Positions 31,097 through 41,829 of a stretch of DNA of 64,000 nt are shown piece after piece; position 1 is the stretch's first letter; the number at the start of each line of letters is the position of its first letter. Under the pieces are notes generated by a model. It was not told where the DNA came from. It did not search any database and saw only the letters and a program-made list of their open reading frames with translations. The translations under genes and the position numbers were made by a program. The stretch is from Hyperoplus lanceolatus (Eukaryota > Chordata > Actinopteri > Uranoscopiformes > Ammodytidae): positions 868,001-932,000 of the forward strand of contig CM049397.1 in the NCBI GenBank assembly GCA_026929865.2. Reading direction: 5' to 3'.

Positions 31097-31732
31097 ATGG
31101 CTGGTTTGATGTTGAAGTACTCCGCCTCACAGCTGCTGAAGTACAACAACCGCTCCATCCCACCCTGTATTTCCACCATTAAGCAGCTAGGATTATTGCA
31201 CAGACCCCGATATGTCCACAGAGGCTCAGGGAGAAACTTTGTTTGTGGTCAGCTTGCCGGCTTCGTCCCATCCGTCTGGTCCGCTGGGACGGCTGAGGGC
31301 AAAGGACACAGCGTCGCGAGATCCCCGCACTCCCGGCTGGATAGATTACATGGAGTGGATTATAACCTGCGCGGAGTGGATTTTAAGGCTCTGCGACCTG
31401 TACAGAGAATAACCCCACAGTCACTGGTCAAATTTGAACTTTTCAACACTCAATCCATTAATAATAAATCCAGCTTGATTGAAGAACATATAAGGGAAAA
31501 AGGACTTGACTTCATGTGCCTAACAGAAACCTGGCACCAGCCAGAGGTTTACTCTGCCCTAAATGAAGCCTGTCCCCCAGGCTACTGCTACTTGGAGGCA
31601 GCCCGCAGAACTGGTCGCGGTGGTGGCCTAGCTGTCATCCACAAACAGGACCTGGAGTTGTCCCTCATGCCGCTGCCTACAACTTCCTCCTGTGAGTGTC
31701 TCGCATTCACATGTAAGCCCCCCATCCCATGA
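31097..31732 (+). pseudogene. L2-like LINE ORF, N-terminus and start of endonuclease
   Basis: The 211-codon frame starts MAGLMLKYSASQLLKYN and reaches the endonuclease at LFNTQSINNKSSLIEEHI, then DFMCLTETWHQPE (catalytic E) and GRGGGLAVIHKQDL. It stops at 31730-31732 (TGA) where the protein should go on; the next frame overlaps by four bases and continues it, so a small indel has split one ORF. Confidence 0.82.
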
Positions 31733-32298
31733 CTGTTCTCCTCATATATAGGCCCCCAAAACCCAACTCTGCTTTCATCCCGGAAATGTCTGATCTCCTC
31801 ACAACACTCTGTACTACCTCTGCCAATACCATCATCCTGGGTGATTTAAATATTCATGTTGACACTCCCTCATGCCAGCCCGCTGCTGATTTTCTTCAGC
31901 TGCTAGACTCCCTCAACCTACAACAACATGTTGTTGTCCCCACACACTCCAGAGGACACACACTTGACTTGGTCATCTCTAACTCCGCCCCCATCAGCAA
32001 CCTACAGGTTTATGATCTCGGCGTCTCGGATCACAAAGCTGTGTCAATGGAGCTCCCTTTTCTTTCCCCCCACACCAAACCAAAGCGGCAGATCCACTTC
32101 AGGAATTTGAAAAATATCAACATGGACGCACTGGCCCTGGACCTTCAACATCTCTCCTCTGGCTCAACTGACTCCCTCTCTATTGCTGACTCAGTGGACT
32201 TATACAACCAGTCCCTGAGCAGTCTCCCTGGATCTCCACGCCCCCTTAACATCGAGGTCAGTCTCCTTCTCGCGCTCCGCACCCTGGTACACCAGTGA
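31729..32298 (+). pseudogene. L2-like LINE ORF, rest of endonuclease
   Basis: Continues with VLLIYRPPKPNSAF, TIILGDLNIHVDTPS (D and N of the active site), HSRGHTLDLVIS and LGVSDHKAVSM (SDH). It ends at a stop at 32296-32298; the expected linker (a tryptophan-rich YTSELR-like motif follows in another frame at 32290-32310) shows another shift. Confidence 0.82.
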
Positions 32299-32308
32299 GC
32301 TACGTACA

Positions 32309-34242
32309 ATGAAGGCGGCTGGGCGTGTCCTTGAGCGGCGCCTCAAGGCCTCCGGTCTGACTGTCTACAAACAGGCATACAGGGAACACAGGAGGGCATA
32401 TGCTGATGCCCTGAAGAATGCACGGTCCAGGTTCTATTCCACAATCATTAACAATAGCCCGGGTAACTCCAAACAACTCTTTTCAACAATAAATCACCTT
32501 CTTAAACCCCCTTCACCATCCCAATCTGAGGCCACTGAGGAGAGGTGCAACATGCACATCAACTTTTTTAAACAAAAAGTAAATAACATCCGCTCAAAAC
32601 TCTCCTCCACTGCTGTCCTGCCCCTTCCAACTGCTGACCCACCGATTGACTCTGTCCAGACCCTTTGCTCCTTCTCCAGCATCACACAGGAAGAGGTGGA
32701 GGACGTCATCAGGAAAATGAAGCCATCCACCTGTGCACTAGACCCCTTCCCTACAGCTCTGCTGAAGGCCAACATCTCTGCCGTCTCTCCGCTCATCACC
32801 AAAATTATAAACCACTCCCTCCTCGCCGGCCATATCCCATCTGCGTTAAAAACTGCTGTCATCAGACCAACATTAAAAAAACCTACCCTTGATCCAGAAG
32901 TCCTCTCCAACTACAGGCCCATCTCAAATCTCCCATTTCTGTCAAAAGTTCTGGAAAAAACAGTTGCAGCACAACTTCAGGATCACCTCATACAACATCA
33001 CCAGTTTGAAAAATTCCAGTCTGGTTTCCGCCATGGCCACAGTACAGAAACAGCCTTGGTAAGGGTCACAAATGACCTCCTGATGGCAGCAGACACCGGC
33101 TCCCCATCTCTCCTCATCCTCCTGGACTTAACAGCTGCTTTTGATACGGTTGACCACACTATTCTCCTCCACCGCTTGCAATACACCATTGGACTATCAG
33201 GAAACGTACAAAACTGGTTCACCTCGTACCTCACTGACAGAACTGAGCACGTCGCCCTGGGCAAAGCAAAATCTCACACCAACAACGTCACCTGCGGTGT
33301 CCCCCAGGGCTCGGTGTTGGGCCCCACCCTTTTCTCACTGTACATGCTCCCCCTGGGCAGTGTCATTAGCAGGCATGGGTTATCATACCACTGCTATGCT
33401 GATGACACACAGCTCTACATCAGGACAACCCCCACTTCTTCTGCCCCTCTGCCAACATCCACACTGACCACCTGCCTGGAGGAGATAGAGGCGTGGATGA
33501 AGCTCAACTTCCTACAACTAAACAGCTCCAAAACAGAAGCCATCCTTGTTGGCACGCCACATCAGCTCCGCTCCCCAACCATCACCAATATCACCTTCTC
33601 TGGCCAAAACATCCCCCTTTCCACATCTGTCACCAACCTTGGTGTTAAAATGGACCCTCAACTCAATTTTGACACCCACATCAAACACCTCTGTAAGACA
33701 GCATTCTACCACCTCAAGAACATCGCCAAACTCCGTCAAACACTCACCCTGGCAGATGCAGAAAAGCTTGTCCATGCCTTTGTTTCCTCAAGGTTGGACT
33801 ACTGCAATGCACTCCTCATCGGGATCCCTGGCAAGAGCATCCAGAGGCTCCAGTACATTCAGAACAGTGCTGCCAGGATCCTGATGAGGGTGCGCAAGCA
33901 CGACCACATCACCCCCATCCTGAAATCACTGCACTGGCTCCCTGTCTCACTCAGAATTGAGTACAAGGTCTCCCTCCTCACCCACCAGTGCCTTCACGGA
34001 CATGCCCCCCTTTCCCTTCAGGAACTCCTCACCCCCCGACAACCTCACGTACACTCCGTTCAGGATCCACTCACACCCTCCAAACCCGACATACAAAGCT
34101 GTGCACCATGGGTGATCGGGCCTTTTCTGCTGCAGCTCCTAGACTATGGAACGCTCTCCCTGACCAACTGAGGGCCCCACAGACTACAGCTCTTTTTAAA
34201 CGGAACCTCAAAACTCATCTCTTTAAAAGAGCATTTGGCTAA
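32309..34242 (+). pseudogene. L2-like LINE ORF, reverse transcriptase and C-terminus
   Basis: The 620-codon frame (to 34171) has the polymerase blocks NYRPISNLPFLSKVLEK near 201, LLDLTAAFDTVDH near 271, GVPQGSVLGPTLFS near 330 and catalytic YADDTQLY near 363, then SRLDYCNALLIGIPG and LKSLHWLPVSLRIEYK. A shift near 34100 moves the true C-terminus (MGDRAFSAAAPRLWNALPDQ to HLFKRAFG) into another frame ending at 34240-34242. Only three to four lesions over 3 kb suggest recent activity but present inactivity. Confidence 0.88.
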
Positions 34243-34975
34243 ACTTTCTTTGAGGTTCCCCCCTTTTTAAGCACTTTGAGATTCTTGAATATAAAGTGCA
34301 TTATAAATAAAATTTATTATTATTATATTATTATTAAGGCTACAGAACATTATGTAGGCCTATTTGTCAACTTGACAATGCAATTAAACATTCAAATTTG
34401 GTTCTGCCTCCTTGCCTTCTTTTTAAGATTTTTCCCATTAAGATAACATTGTGACAAACAACCCCATAGTGTGTGACAACCGACCCCTTGATGGGGTTGG
34501 TTGTCACAATGTGTCAGAGTGTCTTTGATGGTAAATTACTTCTTCATTACAATAAGTTGGAAAAAAAGAGAGACACACATTTCTAGCCAACACCTTAAGC
34601 TTCAATTTAATGTAGGAATGGCTATTGACAGATGTTTTGGTGATGAGCAATTCTCACTAGAGTAAAAAGTGTGCCTACTTACCCCGTTCTCCCCTATCCC
34701 TAATACTGAATTGAGCTCCGAATACTAATTTAACAAACGAATACTCGGATATTCGAATAATTCGGGCCAGCCCTAATTGTAGTATGCTGAAAATACTTAA
34801 TTGCCCCACTAAATCCAATAGCATTTGAGTATTCGTCTTTATTCTTGACATTTCTCGACATAATGAAAAAGAAAACTTCCTTATCTGATTTATTTTCCCT
34901 AAAACTCTTCTGTACTTTAGTATGTAGTATATAAAAATAGTAGAAAAAGTATGTGATTTGGAACGCAGGGATTAA

Positions 34976-35575
34976 ATGCTTGGGCATGTTTGTAGCTATG
35001 GTGGACCCCATTTGTTTACATAGGCTTTGTTAAAATGCACGTTTACAGACCCTAGGCTGTGGATTAACACTGGATTTTTTTCAGTGCACACACAAAATCT
35101 GCGGGGGGAAAAATATTCTGTGGCCATACAATTTAATAATACGTGGCAACGAGATATGGCTGAGATGTGTCTGTGTTTCTAACTCGATTCACAGCCTCCG
35201 ATTCGGCAGTTAAGGGAAACTCAATTTGAAAGAGTGGAGCGACAGTCAGAATAAAGTTTTCATACATCTGAAACTGTGTTTCAAAGAATGTTTATACTCT
35301 CTGTGATAATCTAGAACAAATAAAGAGGCTCTGTGCGAGCCTGACGTGCACAGGCATTAATCACGGACACACACACTGCTAGTAGAAGTAGAATAATACA
35401 GCAGCATTATCATGCACATGTCTTAGCTATGAATTTGCAATTCTTACAAAAGAAAACAAATCAACTGTAAATCATCTTTACATCATCAAGTTAGCGCAGC
35501 TGTCACTTTTCATATGTTGAGAATGATTTTATATACAGTCTGAAGTATGACAGTATCAAGGTGTATACAGCCAGG
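34976..35575. other. No gene recognised
   Basis: Intron sequence. Bases 35030-35075 resemble 13470-13510 (GTTTACAGACCCTAGGCTG), an old repeat. Nothing else is supportable. Confidence 0.35.
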
Positions 35576-35579
35576 TTGC

Positions 35580-35960
35580 AAATCATCCTGTAGCCCTGTA
35601 TTGTCCATCACAGAGATGGTTGGTGGACCTGTACACACTGGACCCCTGGGTCACTCTCCTAAGGTGGGAGGAGAGATGTTCCTCCCTTCCCCACACTAGT
35701 CCATCTGGTGGCGCTTTATGAACAGCAGCGCCTGCTAGGCGAGGGTTTGCCTTTAGAGGCGGAGACGATACAGAGTGCCAGGGCTTTATCAACCCGTTCT
35801 CTGTATGAGTATAGAAGGCAAGCTTTTACGCGCTGGGTTTTAGTAACGGTGCTGGGGCTCTTGGAGCACTTATTCGGGCCTGTTGATAGAGTCAAGTTGA
35901 ATATCCCTGAAGATAGCATTATGAGCCCTGTCCACAGCGAAGAGAGTCGGTGATTAGATT
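35580..35960 (+). pseudogene. Tyrosine-recombinase (DIRS-type) fragment
   Basis: A plus-strand frame from 35708 reads LGEGLPLEAETIQSARALST and then RSLYEYRRQAFTRWV, which resembles the N-terminal core-binding segment of tyrosine recombinases in fish DIRS-like retrotransposons (the SAR-APSTR-LY motif as I know it). The upstream frame around 35600-35680 could be the end of the preceding RNase H. The catalytic R-H-R-Y part is not visible. Confidence 0.5.
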
Positions 35961-36122
35961 GCTTTGTCGGCGCAGCGATAAAGTGATTTTTGGACCGTGA
36001 TGCTGATGCTGCCACGCTGTGGCCTAACCCGGTTTATCAGCAAAAACAATGCCTTTTGAGGCTACATTTAGGTTTTACATCTATGCTCATGGATCTGGTA
36101 GCATTTTGCATGCTTCCCTTTG

Positions 36123-36162
36123 CATCAGCAGAACAGTAGTGCTTGCTACTGTTCTGCTGATG
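36123..36162. repeat. Perfect 17-base hairpin
   Basis: CATCAGCAGAACAGTAG (36123-36139), loop TGCTTG, exact inverse 36146-36162. In unassigned sequence after the recombinase fragment. Confidence 0.95.
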
Positions 36163-36439
36163 ACGTGTCCGGTCCGCGCGCCCCTATATCTGGAGAGGAA
36201 GCGTGCACTATGCTGTTCTCACCAGCTGATGTGTCTAACACGAGGGTGAGACATCTCAGCCACACACTTCGTATTTGATTATTGCGTGGACACGACACAA
36301 TTATCTCGTTCCTGCAAATTAAGTCCTGGCCGCAGAATTGAATTTAACAAAACTGATATTGACAACAAGCGCTCTCCAGAATCACTGACTCCACTTTTAA
36401 GGACTTATTGCCTTTTGATTCAGTTATCATAATGATGTA

Positions 36440-36720
36440 ATATCTAGCCTTTCTATATTTCTTATCTGATCAGTTAATGTTAAAGTCACCAAAAATCATC
36501 ACTTTGGTTTTGTGGGAGAATACTTTGAAGCCTTTTTCTAAAAGATCAAAAAAACGTGGGTTCTTCGAAGTGCATTTTTGGGTATAGATTTTCGTTTAAA
36601 ACTAAGCATTCAATAGAAATATAATAGTCATGTTTATAGTTTCTTACATTTAAATTCCCTTAAAGTCCCTTGTGTACGGTAAATGGCTACACCAACCCCC
36701 TTACAGTGTTGTGATCTTTT
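36440..36720 (-). pseudogene. LINE endonuclease relic
   Basis: On the minus strand KGVGVAIYRTQGTL and, 190 bases later, VMIFGDFNIN are visible in different frames. These match the GGVAIY and GDFN blocks of LINE endonucleases. Heavily decayed. Confidence 0.45.
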
Positions 36721-36972
36721 CTAAAACAACTTAAACTAGGGCCAGCTGTCACAGAAACTGATGTAGAATGTCAGCCCCTGTGAATTCATCCCGATTCAGA
36801 ATACTGGTAGCAGTCTTAAAAACATCCCAGCCAGTGCAGTCCAAATATATGCTTGTATGCAGGAATCAGGTGGAACATGGCATGATTGGAGTGATCCAGT
36901 GCTGCTCGGGTGGCAGCGTGATAGGCATTACTGACTGTAGTGTTAATGATCCAAAATATTTACCTCTCTGTT

Positions 36973-37060
36973 TTTTTTTTATCCTTTATTTAACCAGGTT
37001 AGTCTCATTGAGATTAAAATCTCTTTTACAAGAGAGACCTGGCCAAGATGGACAGCAGAA
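36973..37060 (-). repeat. LINE 3' tail
   Basis: On the minus strand CTTGGCCAGGTCTCTCTTGT, then AACCTGGTTAAATAAAGGAT followed by an A run. I recognise this as a common fish LINE 3' end; it marks an insertion oriented with npr3. Confidence 0.6.
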
Positions 37061-37199
37061 CACAGTTACACATAAAACACAATACAAAATACAAGTTCGA
37101 TATTAAGTACAGTTGTAAAACATAAAAATAAGATTCTTAACTAAAAACATTCACAATTTACGATGGTAGGACATTTAATAAACTATCTGTATTGGGGGA

Positions 37200-37640
37200 G
37201 TGCATGACTGCGGTTTCATTTGTTGAAGTTGCTGAAGACAATACCTAAGGAGTTAAGGTTGGTTTGTTCTATATTTACAATCTGATCTGCAGGCATGAAA
37301 TGTTCATGTTCGCCTGTGGTGGGATGTAAACACCAAACAGAATAAATGAGGCTTACTTTAGGAGTGAAATGGTTTACAATTTATGCGGAAATGTTCAATA
37401 TCAGGAGTGTTGTAGGATCACTGTCACCTCATTACACCAGCCACTGTGAGCTTAATGACATACCAGATGTGGCAGCAGAAAATCAGATAAATCCACAAAT
37501 AGGAAGAGAAAGTTGGGAATCAATTCCACGGGAGTAGTTTCCCTGATGTTCATAAGTTCTTCTCTGGTAGGGTGGCATATTGTCAGCCATTACAAATATT
37601 AAATAAACAAACAAAACAAAGCACAGAGGAAGCCATCCTC
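37200..37640 (-). pseudogene. Rex1-like LINE endonuclease relic
   Basis: On the minus strand TREELMNIRETTPVELIP (the start typical of Rex1-like proteins) is followed 270 bases later by LFGVYIPPQANMNISCLQ, the YIPP block of the endonuclease, and then NLNSLGIVFSNF. Stops and deletions are many. Confidence 0.6.
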
Positions 37641-37659
37641 TGCGCCATCTTGGATGTTC

Positions 37660-39590
37660 AAACACAGTCCTCTTTTTGGATCAGAAATGCCAACATTTAG
37701 CAGAACATGCTTCCCCACTGTGTGAAGTGTGCTATTAGTTTTCTAATCAATCCTCAACATATTTGCACTGTTATCAAGCCCCAGAGCCATGCCCCTCACT
37801 CAGTAAGTCCCATTGACTTGAAATATCTGACAGAGATTCATGTCAAAGTGCTCTACAAAATGTCCTTTTGAACCATAGAAGTAACTAACCCGCCTCAGGG
37901 GCCTAAGATACACATTTACCTAGAAAATGTGCAATATACATAGGCTGGGAATTCCTATCATCATTAACCCTTTTGGGATACCTTCAAAACGTGTGGTAAC
38001 ATGTCTCTCAAAGGTTCAGAAGACTCAAAAACACAATGCTGAAAGGCCACACCCCTCTCCCTGTATGCCTGATTAGTTTCAAAATCTACCCACAAGCCTA
38101 GCTCAATATGCACAACAAAAATGCCTCCTGCAGCATAGACGTCTGCCATGATGCATTTGACCTCCTTTGCATGAACTGAAATACAGTCATGTAACATATA
38201 CTTTATGGATTTTCAAAATTTCAGAGACATTTTCTATTTACATTTTATACTGTGTTTTATTCTTGTTTCCACAAATAAATGTTTAAGAAATGATGTTGGT
38301 CTTTTCAATATAATTGTGTTTATTGATTTTTAAATATCAATCAGGCTTCCAAATAATAGTTAACCTCTTAAACTCGAGCGTCCCCCTCCCAGCAAAAGGC
38401 ATACAACACTTCCATAATAATGTAGAAATAGTCATACTGCACATCAAATTAAACATGAGAAACTCAGCTACAAGCACATATAAGTCATTTTTACACACAC
38501 CAAACTCAACTCAAACACCAAGCATATTAATGATCAAATATCAAAATCCGAATAGCGTCAGAAATTCAACCCTCTCTCCACATTTCCATTGCTACCGCTA
38601 CGATACTTCATTGTATACACACAAATATCATCTCAAATGAAAGCTAAGACCGTGACGAGTTCAACAGTACCACTATCATGTCCCTAAACTCAGTGAACCA
38701 GCAGCCAAATAATACAAAGATATACAACCACTTATTTACATCGACAAACATAAATTCTTTCTTACCTTTGCGATTTTTTGATGAAAAGTTGTAATTGAGA
38801 GCAAAGAACTCCGGTTTTAGTCAAGCCCCAACCTCAGCGATTTTTACCAGCATCCAATAAGGAAGTTACCACAACTGTAGTAACCAGGAAGTGCCACTGG
38901 GGGCTGGGAGCAGACGACAGCCATCTCTCATTGACTCCAATGTTGAACATGCCGTTTTCACAGCATTATTAAACCTATTTACAGCCTGGGCCACGAAACC
39001 ATTTTAGTCTGTATGTTTAGGTCACATCTCCGTGACAACACTGAGGGGGGTGAATTTTTTTGGCCCACGCTAGTTTTTATTCTTTTGGAGGTTAAAATGT
39101 ATTGGCGCGATCTCTTGAGTGACAGTTCTCCGCCCGTTGTCCCTCACTTTGCCTCGGAGGTATACGTCAGCTATCTCCCTCCCCCTCACAAAATGGCGAC
39201 GCGCACAAACCAGGATTATTGGATGCCGTGTGAATAACTGAGGTCAGCCCGGATGCTACATCCATATTATTTACTATCTATGGTTTTAGTACATCCAACA
39301 TGTCCCCTTTCGTTTAAAACCATTTCCAACGTGAATCTAACTTCTTTTTCCTTTTAGGGGGCCTTGCTTGTTTTGCATGCAACGAAGTAGGTTTCGCGCT
39401 AGTGTTATTTCGCTTCCTGATTGTTAGCCAATCATGTGTCTGGCACACATTTCGATACCTTCCCTAACATCTATTGGCTCTTAAGGTTAAAACAAGTTGT
39501 CAATCATCCAAATCGACCAATCCCTGGCCAAGTTATAAGCCTGCGTAACGTCCTAAGCAAAAAACAGCAGTAGTCATTTTACGCAGGAGC
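37660..39590. other. No gene recognised
   Basis: Intron sequence, partly AT-rich. The segment 39000-39300 contains CGCCCG and ACTATCTATGG pieces found in other fish repeats. The 38314-38640 frame has no domain features. Confidence 0.35.
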
Positions 39591-39675
39591 TCTCGCGTGA
39601 AGCTATCTGACTCTAGAGTGTTTATGAGACTCTTTTGAGAGAGTGTCGGTATTTTATGACCATTTATGATCAAAA

Positions 39676-39798
39676 ATGGCAGGACGTCGTTCAACCAAAC
39701 TTTGTTTGGCTGAGGTGTGGCAAATTGTATTTGAGGAATGTCCGGAGGAGCCAGTTTCTGCTGAGGACAAACTGTTGCTGACTACACGCCTCCATTAG
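39676..39798 (+). CDS. Short ORF of unknown type, possible transposase N-terminus
   Basis: A 40-codon frame MAGRRSTKLCLAEVWQIVFE to LLTTRLH ends at TAG 39796-39798, just before a GTAAAA donor-like site. An acidic N-terminus of this sort occurs in piggyBac-derived proteins, but I cannot confirm it. A second frame in the same strand (40908-41097, with SNSDSTEERQLRGRGG) after an intron-like gap and an AATAAA at 41155 might belong to the same unit, which the hAT MITE 40068-40900 would have split. Confidence 0.3.
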   Translation: MAGRRSTKLCLAEVWQIVFEECPEEPVSAEDKLLLTTRLH

Positions 39799-40067
39799 AA
39801 AGGTAAAATTCAATTCATTATTTACTACAGACAGAGAGGTTCATATATACCAGTATATAATGTATATAATATCTGTTTTATGCTAGATAGATGCGTGTGT
39901 GTGCTTATACATATACTGTATGTTATGTTTACCTTCAAGTTTGTTGATTATTATTATCACACATCTGTTGCTTTTTTGATTACACGTATTGCACTTTCAA
40001 AACAAGGCCACTGAATAGATATATTTGTTTTTCTTCCACATTTGATTTTACAGTGATGATGTGCAAA

Positions 40068-40900
40068 TAGGGTTGCAAAGGGGTGGAAAGTTTCCGGTAA
40101 ATTTCCGGAAACTTTCCACGGGAACTTTCGCTCGGGAATTTTGGGAATATTCCAAGTTGGGAATTATAGGAATGAACTAAATGGCGGTCATTTAATTATT
40201 ATTTTTTTCATATCCAAACATTAATCTAAACATATAAACATTATGTTTTGTCATAGGCAGACATCCACGCAAACTTATACAATACAAAACACATTACATT
40301 TGAACAGATTTATTTGTAGTAGAACTTTATCAAGTTTTGATTATTTTATGAACAATCAATAATTTCACTGAACAATAAAAAGATGAATGTTGAGTAAAAT
40401 ATTACTGTCTGACCCCACCCATTCAATAAATTAAGTAAATTGTCCCCCATGTGATGGGGGAATGCACAGTGCATGTAGGGGGCGTGGCCTCAGTACCCCT
40501 GCAGTAAGCATTGTGCTATAGCCTATGTGCAACTTGCTAAGTGTACTAGCATGAAATCTGGTGGCTTTAGTCAAGATTATGCTAAAATATATTTTCTCCA
40601 ACTATATTTAAAATTACTGTTTAAGCCTCTGTAAACCTGGTCTAGTAAAAAGCAATATATGATATCAAGTTGGGTGCCTCAATAAGCTTTAAAAAAAAAT
40701 CGGATTTGAAATTAAATGTTCATAAATATTATAAAACTTAGTTGAAAACAAAGTTTTTTACAGTCTAGAACGTTTGATAGGACTGAAATAACATAGTTAG
40801 AAGGATTTAGTGCATTTGTTTTGCTTTAATTTTAGTAAATTCCCGTTCATTCCCATGGAAAGTTTCCAACTTTGAAAATTCCCGAAATTTTGCAACCCTA
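40068..40900. mobile_element. hAT MITE, complete copy
   Basis: TAGGGTTGCAAAGGGGTGG at the left and AAATTTTGCAACCCTA at the right are inverse ends, flanked by identical TGTGCAAA (40060-40067, 40901-40908). 833 bp, no coding sequence. A deleted copy lies at 5474-5830. Confidence 0.92.
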
Positions 40901-41099
40901 TGTGCAAACCATCAACATCCCAGACGGGCCCATTGCCTACTTCCACCACTCAGATGCAGGGAGGGTGCCCCCCTTGTCCAGCTTCTGCTCCCCTTCTTCA
41001 GCTCTCATACTCTTCTAATTCAGACTCAACTGAAGAGAGGCAGCTAAGAGGCAGAGGTGGGACACACACTTGTTTTATGAATTTACAGTCACTGTAAAT

Positions 41100-41693
41100 A
41101 GTTGTGTGATTTTTTTTGTTTACAATTTACAGTTTGTTTTTATTATTGTTGAAGAATAAATGTTTAATTTTGATTCAAACTTCAGTTGCTTTTTATGGTT
41201 TTCTTTGAACGTTGTGTACAGGTTTGGTTGGTTATGCAAAAAAAAAATCTAAATCTAAAAAAAATATCAAAAACTGTTGAGAATGTATGTGATGATCACA
41301 GATAATGACATAACAGTGAAATATATAGTTCAGTACATCAAAAACTTCAAATGGCACAGATTGTGCCAAAACGTGCCAAAATGACCATTTTGGAGAGTCC
41401 GCCTGAATAGTCTTTACTAAAACCTCTGTAATTTTCAAATAGACCGTTTAGATGCAGAGATATAGGCTGGAGCTTATTTTATTAATTAGATAATTGAAAT
41501 CAATCTTCCCTCTTTACATGTTGGTTTCCTGTTTAGAAAGTTCAAAGTTATTTCTTTCAGTTTCAATTTCATGCAATATTATGAGCCTCTCTAACCAGTT
41601 GTTCCTTACAGCAGCGAGTATAGAGTTAGAAATGGTAGCTGGAGAAGTGCCAGTGTGGTTTAGTATAGGGTACAGTAATTTAGGTTCTCTTAC
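41100..41693. other. Intron sequence next to npr3 exon
   Basis: AT-rich; includes an imperfect inverted motif TGCCAAAATGACCATTTTGG near 41375. The last 200 bases before the exon donor show no repeat. Confidence 0.35.
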
Positions 41694-41829
41694 CTTCAAA
41701 TGTTCTATTCCACATGCGTGAGGTGATCTCTGTTCCATTCTCCTTGCTGAATCCATTTTTCATGGCTTCATGCAAAGCAATGGCATACAGCAACATAGCA
41801 TCATGGAATCCCTCAACAAACATGTTGAC
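41694..41829 (-). CDS. npr3: npr3 exon, ectodomain helix block
   Basis: The exon encodes 45 residues plus the first base of a glycine codon. It contains [19 protein letters not shown], one of the most recognisable blocks of natriuretic peptide receptor ectodomains, and ends with WNRTFE, where NRT is a potential N-glycosylation site. It starts in phase 0 after TTTCAG and ends in phase 1 before GTAAGAG, so it joins cleanly to both neighbouring exons. It stands alone between introns of 20.9 kb upstream and 24.8 kb downstream. It has no stop or frameshift, which argues that the gene is functional despite the mobile DNA around it. Confidence 0.95.

Larger units (their letters stand above)
30646..34335 (+). 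mobile_element. L2-like LINE, full length, with 38-bp target duplication
   Basis: The insertion is bracketed by an identical 38-bp direct repeat (30608-30645 and 34336-34373, starting AAGGCTACAGAACATTATG), so both ends are known. The 3' end reads AAGCACTTTGAGATTCTTG and then a TTATTA tail, as in fish L2-type LINEs. Endonuclease and reverse transcriptase are present but broken by a few stops and shifts. The perfect target duplication implies a recent insertion, the last in the nest. Confidence 0.92.
30021..34694. mobile_element. GGGGAGAACGGGG-ended element, third level
   Basis: The termini GGGGAGAACGGGGTAA and TTACCCCGTTCTCCCC are perfect inverses beside TA-rich flanks. The interior carries repeated GGTTGGTTGTCACA-type motifs in both halves. 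No transposase. A related terminus (GGGGAGGATGGGGGAATGTG) starts at 58090. The family is not known to me. Confidence 0.75.
29167..34775. mobile_element. hAT-type element, second level of the nest
   Basis: Ends TAGGACTGGCCCC and GGGCCAGCCCTA with identical 8-bp ATTGTAGT flanks (29159-29166, 34776-34783). Subterminal GAATATTCG-like motifs are inverted between the ends. It has no transposase, and is interrupted by the element at 30021-34694. Confidence 0.88.
29087..34970. mobile_element. Outermost MITE of a four-level nest
   Basis: The left tip CCCTGAGTTCCAATTCCCAT (29087) and the right tip ATGTGATTTGGAACGCAGGG (ending 34970) are inverse copies with subterminal ATACTA motifs, flanked by ATT on both sides (29084-29086, 34971-34973). 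Its own sequence is only 29087-29158 and 34784-34970; the rest is later insertions. Confidence 0.7.
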
